From Orthonyx spaldingii (lineage: Eukaryota; Chordata; Aves; Passeriformes; Orthonychidae), in assembly GCA_013397795.1 (NCBI GenBank), contig VZTJ01004018.1, positions 1 to 64,000 of the forward strand: 64,000 bases of DNA. Reading direction: 5' to 3'. Numbering within the stretch: position 1 is the stretch's first letter; each line of letters begins with the position of its first letter. A model generated the notes under the pieces. That model did not search any database and had not been told where the DNA came from. It saw only the letters and a list, made by a program, of their open reading frames with translations. Made by a program: the position numbers and the translations under genes. Positions 12,901-25,204 of this stretch are shown here, piece after piece.

Positions 12901-15900
12901 CTCTTCGGTTGTTTAATCACTCTTCTCCTGAAAAAAGAACAAAACTCATTTGTTCTTGTGCTGAGCATTTAGCAGGAGAGATATCCTTTTTTCTTCTAAA
13001 ACATACTTAGTGACAAGGTTCTATTTATTTTGGAAGAGTGCCGAGAGCTTGGTGTATTCAGGGATCTGTGATTAGGGATTGCTTTGTTAAACAGCTTAAG
13101 AAGAGAGGCAGGCATTAAGGTGAGACAGCACAGCAGCATGTTCACTGCTTCCCAGGTTAACCCTTTTTGCTGAGTGAGCAGATACATGGGTAAAACTAGC
13201 CCAAAATGGAGCTATGGACGTGCTTTCGTTATAAACTGCAAGAGTTCATAGGGCATGTGACTGTGCATTGCCCATCATGGAAGCCAAATGTCAGTAACCT
13301 GTAACAGAGGAGAATTTGTCTGATAAATCAGCAGGTCACCTTCTTTGGCTCTGGACTGTAGAAAAGTGAGGTATTGGCAGATTGTCTGGAGTGTGTGTAT
13401 TAGCTTTTTTTGGCATGTAATCATAGACTCGCGTATTGTACGTGTATTAGGAGACAGCCAAGGAATCATGAATGCAAATGGCTTTTGGTGGCTTTTTGAT
13501 ATTTTGTGTACCCTGCAGTTTTTGTGCACAGGTCTAAAGCAAAAACTGGTCAAAAACCAGCACAGATAAAAGTCATCATTGCCCTGAATAATTTCCACCA
13601 CTGACAAAACAAATAGTGACCTGAGCAGGAATTGCAGAGTTGAGGGAGAATACCCATACCAGCCCTAAGTGAAAATACACAGGCCCCCACAGGGTTGCAG
13701 GTGGGAACAGACCAGCAGTTGCTTTGGTGCCATGGGAGAGGAAGCCAGAGATACCAAGACCAAACCGGACTATCTTGACTGGGCTGCAGCTCAGTGTGAG
13801 CAGGGGCTGTATTTCAGATTGTCACTGCAGTCTGATGTGTAGCAATTCACAGGGATAAAGCTGATGAAAACTTTGACAAAGAACAAAAAAATTCTGAATG
13901 TGCTTTGACATTACTTCTGGGAGTTCTGCAGAATAGCTAGTGAGGATGTTAAAATTTGGTTTGGTTGATTTCTGTATTGTATAATTAGCTTTGGATAACC
14001 TATTTAAATAGTAATGCATTAAATAAGTAGTCTTCAGCCTGGTTTTTGATTTTCTGCAAGGAAACAGATCCTTCTATTTATGAAGTTATAAAGGTCTAAA
14101 ATCATGCTAGTTTCAGTGAATGTTGTTCAGGGTGGCACTAAAGCCACCTTTATTAATTTATTTTAGTAAAGGTTTATTAATTCTTCTTGTGAGGGGGTGT
14201 GTGTATATGTATATAAATGAGGTTGAGACTCAGCAAATGTGTTAGAACAACATTGTTTTCTAGTCCATGTGAAGCCTTTGTGTCACTACAGTCAAAATCA
14301 TCTTCTAAGCATAGTTTCAGTGAATTTTGCCCAGTGTGATGCTGCAGTGTACTTCACTAGTGTAGTCTTGCTTCTTGCCAGTAAGAGAGGCTTACTATTT
14401 TGGGATGCAATAATTCTGTTTTCTGTATAGTAGCATCTCACAAATGCCACTTTATAGTCTCTCTTACTTTGGGTCCAGTATAAAAATGGAGTTTTGTAGC
14501 TGTACAAATAGATGTATTGTCTGTCTCTTTGCAATCTTCCCATGCTCATCGCTGGTACTCCATAAATCAACATCAGAAAATAATGCTCTTTTACAAGCCA
14601 CAATAGTGCCATCCTTTAAATCCTGTGAAGACTAAGAGATGACCCCATTTAGCTCTGCTTCTAAGGTTCTGCTTCTAAGTGGCAGTGGTCCTTCAAGTGG
14701 TAATTAGTGGGGATGATGCTGACACTTTGTTTGATGGTAAATGGGAGGGAATTCTGGAAGGAGCAGTAAGAAATGTCCTGCAAAGAGAGCCGTCCTTCCT
14801 CATTGTTCCCTGCTAGGGCATCTCTGCTGTAGGCAGATAAGAGACCTTCCCTTTTGACATCTTAAGAACCCTGCAGGATGAGAGAGATGATGACACCCAG
14901 GAAAACCTGTTACTAGTTAGCAAAAAAAAAAAAGGGGAGGGATGTGATGTTTTGTTTTTCTTTGAGGCTCTCGTTGCTTTTTGAGGCTTGGTGGCTGCAG
15001 TTGCAGCTGCCTTGTTAATCTGGTCAGCAGACTAGCTTGGATAGGGAGGAAACTGAAAAATGTAGTGACTCAGAAGCATTATAGATGTACTGTTTTCAGT
15101 GAGCTATGACAGGAGTGTGCAGTTGTGCTAAGTGGGTGTCAAACAGAAGTCAAAAGTAAGATTTGCTACCTGTGACCATATAGCAGTGTGGGTTTCAATG
15201 CTGTAGAAGGCATTGTCAAATCTGCTTGTACTGTTAGACAAGGAAGGAAGAGGAGGTGCTTGCCGACAGCCCATGTAGCTTTGTATTTGAATGCACAAAA
15301 TTAGGTACCTGAACTTGCAAAATTTGGAGAAATTTTAGTGCAATATAGGTACCTTGCATGGGCTTCCACTGGTAACTTGTCAGGAATCTCATGGTCATAA
15401 TTAAATAGTATAAAATGCTGCAGGTATTGGCCATTCTCCTTTAATGTGGTAACACAGCCTAGAGATGCTGTGGATTCCAGTAAGCCATGCTCTGTCTGAG
15501 GTAGAAAAGCAATTTGAATAAGAATGGGACTTTGCATGCCAGAGCCTGCAGTTTCTCTCTGCCTCACCTCCATAGCAGAGATGAAGTTGGCTTCCAGCCG
15601 CATCATAAAGCTGCCATGGGCACTGACTACTCTGAAGAAAAGCAGCATTGCTAAATACAGCTGGCTGCCTACTATGTAACATGCTGTTGAGATGGAGAAA
15701 GGCAGGGAGATAGCCAAGTCACAGTTTGCTCACCTCCAGCATGAAATTTGAAACCACTGGAGGAGAAGCACTTTCAGGGCTATTGCTGAGTCTGAAGCCA
15801 GACTGCCTGTGGGTCCCGAGATCAGGGGGGTGGGAGATAGCGTGTCAGCCAAGAGAGCTGCTTACAACACACCAGCTTCTGCTGGTCTGACTTCTGCTGG

Positions 15901-17931
15901 CTGTCAACAGTCCAGAAGCCCTGGGGAACTGGGTTTCCTCTCGGGGCAGGAAGTGCTCCTTCTGCAGGAAACGGGCCAGTTCAAGATGATAAATGTTAAA
16001 GGGGCTGCTCACAAACAAAAGGATGTTGTGTTGAATTTGATGTGCAGAAATTGTCTGTGAATGAGTGTTACTGACTCAGTACTGAGGAAAAGTGTCTGCC
16101 TGACAGGAAAGGTAGTCTCAATCTACTACACAGGTGTACCCCAAGCCACAGTTATCCTGCACTGTCAGTGAGACCCCAGCTTGTCAGGTAGGGACACTTC
16201 TGAGATCTCCGGAAACCTGTGTAGTCTGTAGCCTTTGAGTGTCAAGAGGTCCTACCTGAGTAGGCTTTTAGAGACTCTTACCTTCCATCAGGAGATTCCT
16301 TTAGCACAGCTCACTCAATAGTCTTTAAACACAAAAGCTTTTACTTGTTGACTGTCTGCCCTGGTACTTGAATTGGAGAATAAAGGGATAGAAAGGTTTC
16401 CAGTGCCATCATTTTTGTGATTATTCATCTTCTCCTACACCAAAATAGATACACTGACCTAAATAAGCTGCATACATTTGCTATTCTTGAAAGCTGTTCT
16501 TGAAGGGTGAGGATGTGAAAGCATCCTGATGGAGCTTGCAGGGAGAAATAGATATTAGAGCCTTGCTGGGTTTGTCTTCACATGCGGGGTTAAGAAAGAA
16601 TTTTAAGCATACAGCTTGTCAAATATGCTTTGTCTTTCCATCTCCTGCCTTTTGTTTAAGACATCTGTGATTGTTTCCCTCTTCTGTGAGATTCACTTCC
16701 AACAATGACCACACGAAAAGAGTAGATGCCAAGATCTGCTTTCAACGTCTTAGCCAAATGTTTTTAGTAGAGTGTGGATAAGGATTATGCGTATGTTTAT
16801 AGCAAAAGGAAAAATGTCATTAAATATTTTTTCCCCTCTTTGCCTGCAGTCTTAGGTTAAGATGCCTTCTAGATTGATCATAAGGCTACCAAAGATAAAG
16901 ATAATGCCTTTATAGAAAGCCTTATCTCACCATCTCTTTCAGTATTCACTTAGAGCAAATGCACCAGCAGTGTTTGTGTCTCAGAGTTGCACAAACTGTG
17001 CCACATTTAAAGTAAATAAAGTAAATAATCTAACTCCTTCTGTATTAATACCCTCCTGTTTTCCTCGTGGAGGTTGTTATATTAGGTGAATGGGTAAACA
17101 TGCTTTCCTTCCTTGTTTCTTCTTCATGACCAGGAGGAAGAGGATGACAACGCAGGGACAGAAATGAAGATCCTGAGAGGACACTGTGGACCTGTGTATA
17201 GCACAAGGTTCCTTTCAGACAGTTCAGGACTCTTATCTTGTTCTGAGGACATGTCCATCAGATACTGGGACCTCGGAAGTTTTACAAACACTGTGTTGTA
17301 CCAAGGACATGCCTATCCTGTCTGGGATTTGGATATTAGCCCCTGCAGCCTGTATTTTGCCAGCGCTTCCCATGATCGCACTGCAAGGCTCTGGTCGTTT
17401 GATCGGACGTACCCACTGCGAATATACGCGGGCCATTTGGCGGACGTGGACTGTGTCAAGTTCCACCCCAATTCCAACTACTTAGCGACGGGCTCCACAG
17501 ACAAAACCGTGCGCCTGTGGAGCACTCAGCAGGGCAACTCAGTGCGGCTTTTCACTGGGCACCGGGGCCCTGTGCTGGCGCTCGCCTTTTCTCCCAACGG
17601 TAAGTACCTGGCGTCGGCAGGTGAAGACCAGCGGCTGAAGCTGTGGGACTTGGCATCAGGAACTCTTTACAAAGAACTGAGGGGGCACACGGACAACATA
17701 ACCAGCCTTACTTTTAGCCCTGACAGCAGTTTGATTGCTTCGGCGTCGATGGACAATTCAGTTCGGGTCTGGGACATTCGGAACACTTACTGCAACGCCC
17801 CTGCGGATGGGTCTTCCAGTGAACTGGTTGGTGTATATACCGGACAGATGAACAACGTACTGAGCGTACAGTTTATGGCCTGTAATCTTCTTCTAGTGAC
17901 TGGAATTGCACAAGAAAATCAGGAACATTAA
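3836..17931 (+). CDS. TAF5L: TAF5L: TAF5-like WD40 subunit of SAGA/PCAF histone acetyltransferase complexes
   Basis: Coding exons are 3836-3977, 8500-8604, 11365-12089 and 17134-17931. They total 1770 nt, or 589 residues plus stop, which equals the usual vertebrate length; all phases join. The order is a short LisH-like N-terminal helix region (starts MKRVRTEQIQ), the TAF5-type NTD2 alpha-helical domain (about residues 60-200), a serine-rich linker, then WD40 repeats from about residue 265 to the end with GH...WD pairs such as GHADR-like LWSF and KLWDL blades. The family paralogue of TAF5 acts in the nucleus as a core scaffold of SAGA/PCAF coactivator complexes. The start is the first ATG of the exon beginning at 3833; an in-frame ATG also ends exon 1 (470-472) and would add two residues. 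An acidic stretch (DEE|EEEDD) spans the last junction. Recognition is from conserved protein sequence read directly, and I regard it as secure. Confidence 0.97.
3978..8499 (+). other. TAF5L intron 2
   Basis: AT-rich intron with one short CR1 fragment (annotated separately) and a small inverted repeat at 4220-4241. At 8149-8173 an 11-bp direct repeat (AGTTGTAAAAC) occurs twice with a 14-bp period. Nothing else is recognised. Confidence 0.6.
5765..5880 (-). repeat. CR1 LINE 3'-end fragment
   Basis: The + strand carries a diverged copy of the reverse complement of the CR1 tail: TTGGAAGGGACCTCAGAA, then GGTCCAACC and a degraded CTAGGATCCTGTCC portion. Only about 110 bp survive, so the copy is old and non-functional. 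Confidence 0.65.
8500..8604 (+). CDS. TAF5L: TAF5L coding exon 2
   Basis: A 105-nt exon encodes residues 48-82, containing VQSESG and the QQYEVQFGRLRNFLT stretch that leads into the NTD2 domain. The acceptor is TTTCACAG and the donor ACAG|GTAAAT. It enters and leaves in phase 1. Confidence 0.95.
9252..9314. repeat. Two adjacent perfect/near-perfect hairpins
   Basis: TCACACACAACATT (9252-9265) is followed by a 5-nt spacer and its exact reverse complement (9271-9284). Three bases later AATCCCAGTGT (9288-9298), a 5-nt spacer and ACATTGGGATT (9304-9314) form a second stem with one G/T-compatible mismatch. Both arms share an ACATT/AATGT core next to the loop. Origin unknown; a small transposon remnant or a structured RNA are both possible. 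Confidence 0.7.
9715..10130 (-). repeat. CR1 LINE tail, diverged
   Basis: On the + strand this reads as the reverse complement of a CR1 3' region: AACCACCAGCTCAAAGCAGG, TGTTTGATCAGGTTGCTCAG, and CACTGAGCACCTCTGAGAAG then GAGGCTGGCTCC, followed by the CAGACCCAGCTCCTGTAACC segment. It is heavily mutated and its edges are approximate. Confidence 0.75.
11365..12089 (+). CDS. TAF5L: TAF5L coding exon 3 (NTD2 domain and first WD40 blade)
   Basis: This 725-nt exon encodes residues 83-324. It holds the NTD2 fold (HSHEVMPLLYPLFVYLHLN onward, YLLRYLQSDNN), a polar linker (GSSSRNESNG), and the first WD blade (LLAAGFDNSCVKLWSL). It ends in an acidic run. The donor GAG|GTCTGG is poor: +3, +4 and +6 depart from consensus. 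Read-through stays open for 21 more codons, to a TGA ending at 12155. Confidence 0.95.
12090..17133 (+). other. TAF5L intron 4
   Basis: A 5-kb intron interrupting the acidic linker inside the WD40 region. It contains a 24-nt T run (12802-12825), an A12 run near 14923 and no recognised genes or LINE copies. The first 66 bp remain open in frame with the preceding exon. Confidence 0.6.
12802..12825. repeat. Poly(T) tract, 24 nt
   Basis: An uninterrupted run of 24 T lies within TAF5L intron 4. There is no AATAAA-bearing retrocopy beside it on either strand. Confidence 0.9.
17134..17931 (+). CDS. TAF5L: TAF5L coding exon 4 (C-terminal WD40 propeller)
   Basis: This last coding exon gives residues 325-589. 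Five consecutive blades with GH dipeptides are visible (LRGHCGPV, YQGHAYPV, YAGHLADV, FTGHRGPV, LRGHTDNI), each ending in a YWD/LWS/LWD/VWD motif, followed by a seventh strand set (NVLSVQFMACNLLLVTG). The protein ends QENQEH and stops with TAA. Confidence 0.97.
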   Translation, partial: EEEDDNAGTEMKILRGHCGPVYSTRFLSDSSGLLSCSEDMSIRYWDLGSFTNTVLYQGHAYPVWDLDISPCSLYFASASHDRTARLWSFDRTYPLRIYAGHLADVDCVKFHPNSNYLATGSTDKTVRLWSTQQGNSVRLFTGHRGPVLALAFSPNGKYLASAGEDQRLKLWDLASGTLYKELRGHTDNITSLTFSPDSSLIASASMDNSVRVWDIRNTYCNAPADGSSSELVGVYTGQMNNVLSVQFMACNLLLVTGIAQENQEH

Positions 17932-20900
17932 TTTTGCTTTTTGTCTTAGGGAAGTGGGTGGGTGTCTTGAATGCCAGAGTCCATTGCAAGCTGAGATTAC
18001 TGACTGTGAAACACTTCTTCCTCTGCCCCCTTGAAAGGCATGTTTGGAGTGATGCAAATGCTTTAAGATGTCACAAAGATGCCTGTGCTTTTGAACAGAA
18101 GAAGGAAGATGAGGAGTGATGAAAATATGTATACATTCTAACTTTATACTTGTAGGAACGGGAAAAAGGGGAGTAAATCCAGTAGCTTGGGGAAACTGAA
18201 AGCCTGGCCCAGACAAGTGAAACTGTCAACCAGATAAGCTGCTGACCTGCACTTAAATATCCTTCATTGATTGATGGGCACATCTTACCTACTGTTAGTT
18301 TGGCTTGAGTGCGTGGAGAACTACTGGCCCAGTGGTTTTTGTTTTGTTTTGCTTTTGTTTTCCTGGTATTGCAGAGGACCAGCATTTTTAGGACCCTTCT
18401 GTTAAAAGAACATTATGTATTTTCTACAGTGATAGTGGTCCTAAATATTTCAGCTCCCTATAGCACTTCTGGAATATTTTGGATTAAATAAGTAGAAAAT
18501 ACCCTTGTTCTTTTTTAGTAAGGGAATGGAAATCTGACCTCAGTTGGGGCCCATCTCTGCAGTGTTGTTTGGTTTTGGTTCCTGGTACTAGCTGTGATTA
18601 TGTGTATTTATGTTCCATTAATTAGGAAATTTTCTGACTCTGGTTGCACTGTGTTTTGAGGATGGGAGGACAGTGGGGACAGGGTGGTGGCTTTAAGGGT
18701 AATGAACAACTTGCCTTGTCTGGAGGGAGGGCACCACAGAACGGAAGCAGCTAAGTTCGAACTCCTAATGGAAACAGGGCATGCAATCCACCACTGCACC
18801 TCACAGAAATATTTCCGTAAATGGAAGTTGGCAGTCTAGGGAGAGGGGGATGAGAAGAGACACACAAAGTGACATGGGAAAAAATAGTATTACTAAATTA
18901 TTGTGTGTACACAGAGGCAGCTCTGCCAGTGTTGGATTTTTCTCAAATGTTGCAATACCGGTTTCATGAACACTTTGTGAGATAAATCATCAGCATTTAC
19001 AAGGATCTGCGGAAAAAGCACGTTCTAGTTTGTCATTTGGAGAGATTAAATATTTCTGCTTTCTGGAAAGAGTTATTTTGTATTTTGTTTTCTATTAAAA
19101 GCATTTAGTTTAAAAAGAAAAATGAAAATTGTTTGGTCCCTTTCTGGGAAGATCGCTCTGACTTGTATGAGAAGAAGAGGGCAGCAGCTTCCCCTACACT
19201 GCTTGAGCCAGACCCCGCATGGCACATGGAGGCTGAATCCAGTGGTCTTGCTCACTTGGCACTGTTTTGATGTCCCCCTACTTGCTTTCCACAGAGCTGA
19301 TGTAACATGTCATGGAGTGGGTTATGGATACAGCTTTGTAGGTCTGCTGAAATGTATGTGGAGGATCTAGGTACTCCCTGAGGTTGACACTGTGTACCAG
19401 ATGGCCTCATTCTGTAGCACTGCATGACTTCACTTTGTGGCTTGATCTTTTAAAATGCCTCTTTCAGATAAATGTCTTCTAGACAGGCTGTGGGTATTAA
19501 GTGATAGTTCCCTTCCGCTTCCCTTAGACCTTCTGGATTTTCATGAGAAAATTCTCTTGAGAACATCTAAACAACCTAAGAGTTCAGACAACAACTCACA
19601 GTTGCCTTTTTATTTTATTTTGTTGTGTATTTACATGACAGTAAACTACAAAAACCTTTTACCAGAAAAGTGTTTGACCTTTCTGACGTTAACACCAGCA
19701 TGTGCTGCAGCTCAGTGCTGGGAGTACCAGAAACCCCTCTGTACACTTGGAGTTGAATGGCACTGCTGATGTCCTGACAGCTGCATGTCAGAAATGTGAA
19801 GCAGTTTAACAATTCCAGACCCGGACTGGGCACACTGAAGAAAAATGTATGGAAAATGGTTGTGTTGCTGAGGCTTTGTGCTATGCAGGTCTCTAGAGAG
19901 ACCTCCTTCACCTCTGTTGAGCCAATGCAGCTCACCAGACCAAACACATGGTATTCTTCAACCCACAGTAATCTCTCTAGTTGTTTTGAGTGGTTTTGCT
20001 CAATTCTACAGATTCTAGCCCACAATCACAAGATTTCACTGTGAAATGACTGTTTTGGCTGAATGCCTGCATGAATACCTAGGAAGGATATGGCCCACCA
20101 GTTCTCATTGGAACTCATTTTGCTGTTTGTTGCCATATGTCCTGAGCAGTGTTTAGATTTAGAGCAGCTGGAGTTTTGGTCCTGAAGTAGATCTAACAGC
20201 AAGCAAAAGGGGAGGGGAGGAAGGGAAGGGGAGGAGGGACAGGAAAAGGGTAGGGGGCAGAAATAAGAACGAGATGGGCAGAGAACAAAGTTTCCCATTA
20301 ACATCTTACTTCTACAGCAGGATTGGACTTTTTATTATTTGGGTTGCTCTGAAGTGTTTTGCATATAGAAGTGACAAGAGTAAAGAGACTTCAGCAGCAA
20401 GTCCTGTTATATGTACATAGGCCAAAAGATGTACAAGTGATTCCTGAATCGTTGGAAAAACAATCACTAATTATGTGCTTCAAACCTATAAACTATGTAC
20501 TGTGTGGAGTTTTTGGTGCTCTTTGAAGGAAGGAAGACAGGAAATAATCTATAAAAAATGTCTGCAGTTGATTGACAGGCTGAATTTTAAGGCAGAATTG
20601 GGAGGAAAGTATGAGGAGGGGAAGGAATACCATTAAGTCTGTTTTAAATATATATCAAAAACCACAAAAGCATTTAAGTTGACCTAGTTAAGCACTCAAA
20701 TGTTAATAAACATCATAGCAGGACCTTGCAGTTTGTGTGTCCATAGTTCTCAGTCATGTAACTGGATCCTCCTTCCCCTGCAAAACTTTTCACTTCATAT
20801 GCCTCCTGGATGATGCATAGAGCATCAGCCAGTGGCTGTGAGGGGATACTCAGAAAAAGAGGACATACAGACAGCAGTTCTTCCATGATTTACATAATCC

Positions 20901-23699
20901 TGTCTTCTCACAGTTACAGTTTTGCTGGGGTTTGGGGTTTGTTATAGTAGACCTCCAGCACTGCACTCTGTGTCTTTAATAGCTGCTGCTGCGTTTAGTT
21001 TCATCTAAAATAGTCTCATCTCTTTTATTAATCAGCTATATACTTGTAGCTTCCACAGTTTGCCGCAGCAAGAAGTTCTACACCTTGATTTTATGAGGGG
21101 GAAAAATATGTCCTTGGTTTTGACATTTGTTATCTGATAATTTTGTTCTGTTCCCTAAGCTCTTGAATAGATATAGACAAAGAAGAGCAAAATACCTTTC
21201 CGAGGTGTCAGATAGTCCAGGCCACAGCAGGTATAGACAAAGCTAAGGTGAAAGTCCATGCTTAGTCACTGAATACTAATGAAAGGAAAGGATATTTGCT
21301 CTAATAAATTGCTGCACTCATTCACAGGTCTATACTAAAGTTGCCCTTCTCACTTTTAAGACAGGTATCTCCCAAGGAGTGTACTGCCACACTGTTCAGT
21401 CTAAATGCCTTAGTTCCTGAAATGGTAAGGTTCATCCTGTTCCTCCCCATTCTGGTCACTTTGTGAAAAGACTGTCTCTTACAAGTGTTTTTAAGTCTAA
21501 AAACATTTTACAGAAATGGTATTTCCATTAACAGGTCCTTCAGGTTAGCCAAGAAAAATAAAAAGGTCTTCAGGCCATGTTGCTAACCTTGTTTCAACAC
21601 TTGCTGCCTTTTGTTAGACATCTGGGCTCTGGGTTCTTCAACAAAGTTCTGAAACGGCCTTTCTTCTGAGTGGTGTCTAGTTGCTTACAGTGAGCCAGGC
21701 TCTAAAACTGTACCATTACAAGACCCTGATGTGACACTTAAATTAACTGCCTGGATGTCTCTTGCCAAAGACTATCCTGGCATACTGCACATCAGCTATG
21801 GGGATTTTTCCAAAAAGTATTGGATAGGAGCCCAAACTGACTGAAATAACTCAACAATGTTCACCATGCTCAGTGTACTTTAAGTACAAAATACCGAAAA
21901 AATTTTCCTCTGGACTGGTAATCTTTTTTAACCTCTGTCTGGCTTTCTGTTTCATGGACGCTGCTATACAACAGCACTGAGCATCAGGTGAACATAGAAG
22001 GGGGTACATTCTAAGTGCATAGTTTAAGACAAATTGTTATCTACTGTGTGTTATCCTGAAGAAACAGTCTCTTGGGACAGGGAAGTTGTTGAACAAGGCA
22101 GCTGTAGATGTTATTTCTGTAACTTAATATTACAAGTGTTACTCTTGCATTAAGATGAGGGTTAGGGTAGGAAGGAGGCAAATTCAGAAGCCTGCTTTAT
22201 CAGTAGTCCTGGTTTCCTACCTAGTCCAGATCTTTGCAATTCCTTTTAGGATAAAATTGTCTTCTCTTTGCATGGGTTTGTGATCTTCAGTGAAGGTGTG
22301 ATCTTCTGTTTATGACAAGCCTGATAACAACAATATTTTAGCATATACGGATGGGGGATCAGCTAAGAACAGGGCGTTATAGTGTTTGGTGCTGTACAAG
22401 CATATCAGCACATGGGCAGTGCTCCTCTGACACTTTGCCTGAGAACAGGAGGAAGTAACTCCATCCTAATCCCTCTGTTGGGTTGTCAAAGGGAGGAGGT
22501 ATGCTGGGATTGCTATCCCAGCTCTGGAGAATGGGATGGGAGGCAGCTCAGGAGCTATGAGTGTCAGGATCAGGATGGTATCCAGTTATATTTCTTTGCT
22601 ACCAACTACTTTCCCCCAATGATCAGTGATGCTTCTGTTCACATTGCTGCACATCATGCATCAACACTTGCTCCAGCAGCCCTGGTAGGGCATCAGTAGG
22701 GCTGGTCAGGCAGCTTATTGAAATGATCACCCTGCATTCCTTGTAAATGGCCTGTAAATATCAAGCCTGAGGTTTGGGTTGGGGTGTTCCTTCTTTGTTG
22801 GGTTTTTTTGTTTGATTGATTTTTATTTGCCTTTTTTTTGTTGTTGTTGTTCTGTTTTGTTTTGTTTTTCCTGTGGCTTAAAATTATTTAATAGAGGTAG
22901 GCTGTAGCAGACTGAATTGCCTGTTTGCATCTGAAAGAAACCTTTGATCTTGGGATATTCTTTGGGGTATTCAGGGATATCTTGAACCCCCTGCCCCTAA
23001 TTTGGAAGGTGCCAGATCAAACTCAATTTTTACACTTAGACAAGTGGGCTACCTAGACAGCAGTGAGTGCCATAGTTCTATTCAGAGACACAGCAGTGCT
23101 CCTGCTGAAATATCCGAAGGCTGGATTGCACATGAGTCTTGGGAAGCTCCTGGAAGTGATGAGGTATGTGGACACTAAGGGGAGAAAGGCTGCTAGATAA
23201 GAAACCACTCCTGCCAGAAGGTGTTTCTTGTTCTCTGGACAACAGTCATAGTAGCTGTGCTCTCTGATGTCTGCCTTAGGCCAGCCCTGTGCTTGGCTTT
23301 GCAACAGCTACTGATGCTTTGTAGTTCATGGAGAGGGACAGGGCAAATAAGGGCAGAAACCGCTGTGTGCTGCTGCAGGGATAAACTGGGGTCATGCTGT
23401 AAGACAACTCCAGATAAACTAGTGCCAACTGCGTGTGGAGAATGGCCATTTGCCTGGCATCCAGAAAAGCACAGCAAAACTTGTGTACTGACAACCTGCC
23501 CTTTAGAACTAGCACAGATCCCTCTGGAGCTGCATGTACTTCAACACCAGGAATCTGCCAAGCCCTAAACATTCGCTCCCGGGGACTGGAGTTGTGAGTG
23601 CACATGTGACTTTGTAGTATTTCAGGTTAACATATCACAACTTCAGCCCGTTACTGGAGTTGAGGCAAGGCATGTTTGCACAGCTTTTGCTTTTTTCCC

Positions 23700-23701
<2 letters not shown>
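17932..23701 (+). other. TAF5L 3' UTR and downstream flank
   Basis: No coding sequence is recognised. The 3' UTR must start at 17932. Candidate polyadenylation signals include ATTAAA at 18483-18488 (followed by a T-rich stretch) and AATAAA at 20705-20710, 21303-21308 and 21557-21562; sequence alone does not decide among them. A polypurine/G-rich tract at 20209-20238 is annotated separately. Confidence 0.55.
20209..20238 (+). other. Potential G-quadruplex tract
   Basis: GGGG-A-GGGG-AGGAA-GGG-AA-GGGG-AGGA-GGG fits the G3+N1-7 pattern with spare G runs. It lies in a long purine-only stretch on the + (sense) strand downstream of TAF5L, so it could form in DNA or in a long 3' UTR. Confidence 0.6.

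Positions 23702-23771
<70 letters not shown>
23702..23771. repeat. Poly(T) homopolymer, 70 nt
   Basis: Seventy uninterrupted T bases are followed by AATTAG. No retrocopy with a TTTATT signal is evident to the right, as would be expected for a minus-strand processed insertion. The length may be affected by sequencing or polymerase slippage. Confidence 0.9.
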
Positions 23772-23775
<4 letters not shown>

Positions 23776-25204
23776 AGTGAGCAGCTAAGCTGGAGACATG
23801 TGCAGGACTGCTGTTGCTTTTTGCCATTTTTGCTTAAGGCAATAGCAGAGCAATCTGCATGTGGTTAACAGACTGGAAAAGAATAGCCAGAATTTTAGGC
23901 ACTCTCTTCCCTCCTGGCAACTCCACTCCACTAGTGCAAATATTTCATGACCATTTAGGATGACTGTATAACCATCTGTGAGTTTGGAGGTGGTTGTGTT
24001 TTTCTATATTTTTAACCTAGAAACAAAGCCTAAACCAAACTGGAGTATAAAGCTCTGCTGCATCCAAAGTTTCTGGTGCCTTTGCTAGGCAGATCTCTTT
24101 GTCCTGGAGGAGGTGGGAGGTGCTTGGCTTTCTCTTTTCTTTTTAAAATTATTTATCCATAGTTCTCACTTCTCCAAAGTCTCTCCAGGGAAAACATGTT
24201 GTGTTTTCCAGCAACTCTCATCCTGCAGCCAGCACAGGACAGACACAAGTGCTGAGAACTTGCCTTTCTGAAGCACTGTTTGTGTCTCCATGGATTGTTT
24301 TATTGCTTAGAGAGATCTCACACCTCAATGACATCTACATGCAGAGATGCCGGAGCCCCACCCTGCACACCTCACTGCTCGGGTGCACCTGGCACTGGGA
24401 ACTGTATGCTTCATTCAGGTTTAATTTCACAATGGAAATGTTTTATTTACCTTTAAATGGTACTTTGAAAGCAAATGTATTATAGGATTTCAATGCTCTA
24501 TTGCTTTTGTACTACTTGTTTCACTCAATGCAAAGACTTTTGTCCTCAAGTGCCTGGTTTTTTCTCCCTGAATATGCAGACAAGCTACAAAACTATTTTA
24601 GTATCGTGCAATACCTAAATAGAAATTTAATGTTTGCAGTTTAATTGACAACATCTAACCCCATCAGCTTTCATACACCCAGTCAGATAACCTGGGGACA
24701 GTACAGGTTTGGCAGGACAGCCTGCAGCACCTGAAGCTTCGCTGCAAGACAGAAACTCACATCTCTGCAAACTTTCCTGGGTGTGCCCTTCTTGTGGTGC
24801 TTTCACCTGTATCCTCCCCTACATTCACTGGGTTTCCCCTCCGCACCTTCCAGCCCCTTCCTAGGGGCAGGGGGCCAAGGCTGCAGCAGGTTTGGCAATA
24901 CCCTGGCCCTTAGTATCGCACCCAGGTTTGAAGTTTGCTCTGTCCTGTGTCCCAGCCCCCGTTTAATCCCCAGCCCTCAGAGATGGGGGGCAGCTATCCT
25001 GGGGCTGGCATGGGTGACACAGTGCTGGCCCCTGGAGTGCACCATGGCACACAGCCTGCAGTGGCGTGAGGCTCCTCAGGCCACAACAGGGTCAACTCAC
25101 CAACCCGCTCACTAAAATATACTATTTATTTGGGTGTTTTCCCCTTTTACAGGCTTGTGTAGTGTTGCCCCAAAACTACGCCAGTAGTTTTGTGTACTAA
25201 CGTT
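23772..25204. other. Intergenic, no recognised element
   Basis: Between the T homopolymer and the first CR1 tail I see no gene, RNA gene or recognisable repeat. The part after 24.8 kb becomes GC-rich without being strongly CpG-rich. Confidence 0.5.

Noticed and set aside
22382..22699. Plus-strand 105-codon frame downstream of TAF5L
   Set aside because: The sequence resembles no family I know and lacks a promoter or splice context.
23193..23605. Overlapping open frames on both strands
   Set aside because: Reciprocal open frames over the same bases without conserved motifs are typical of chance.
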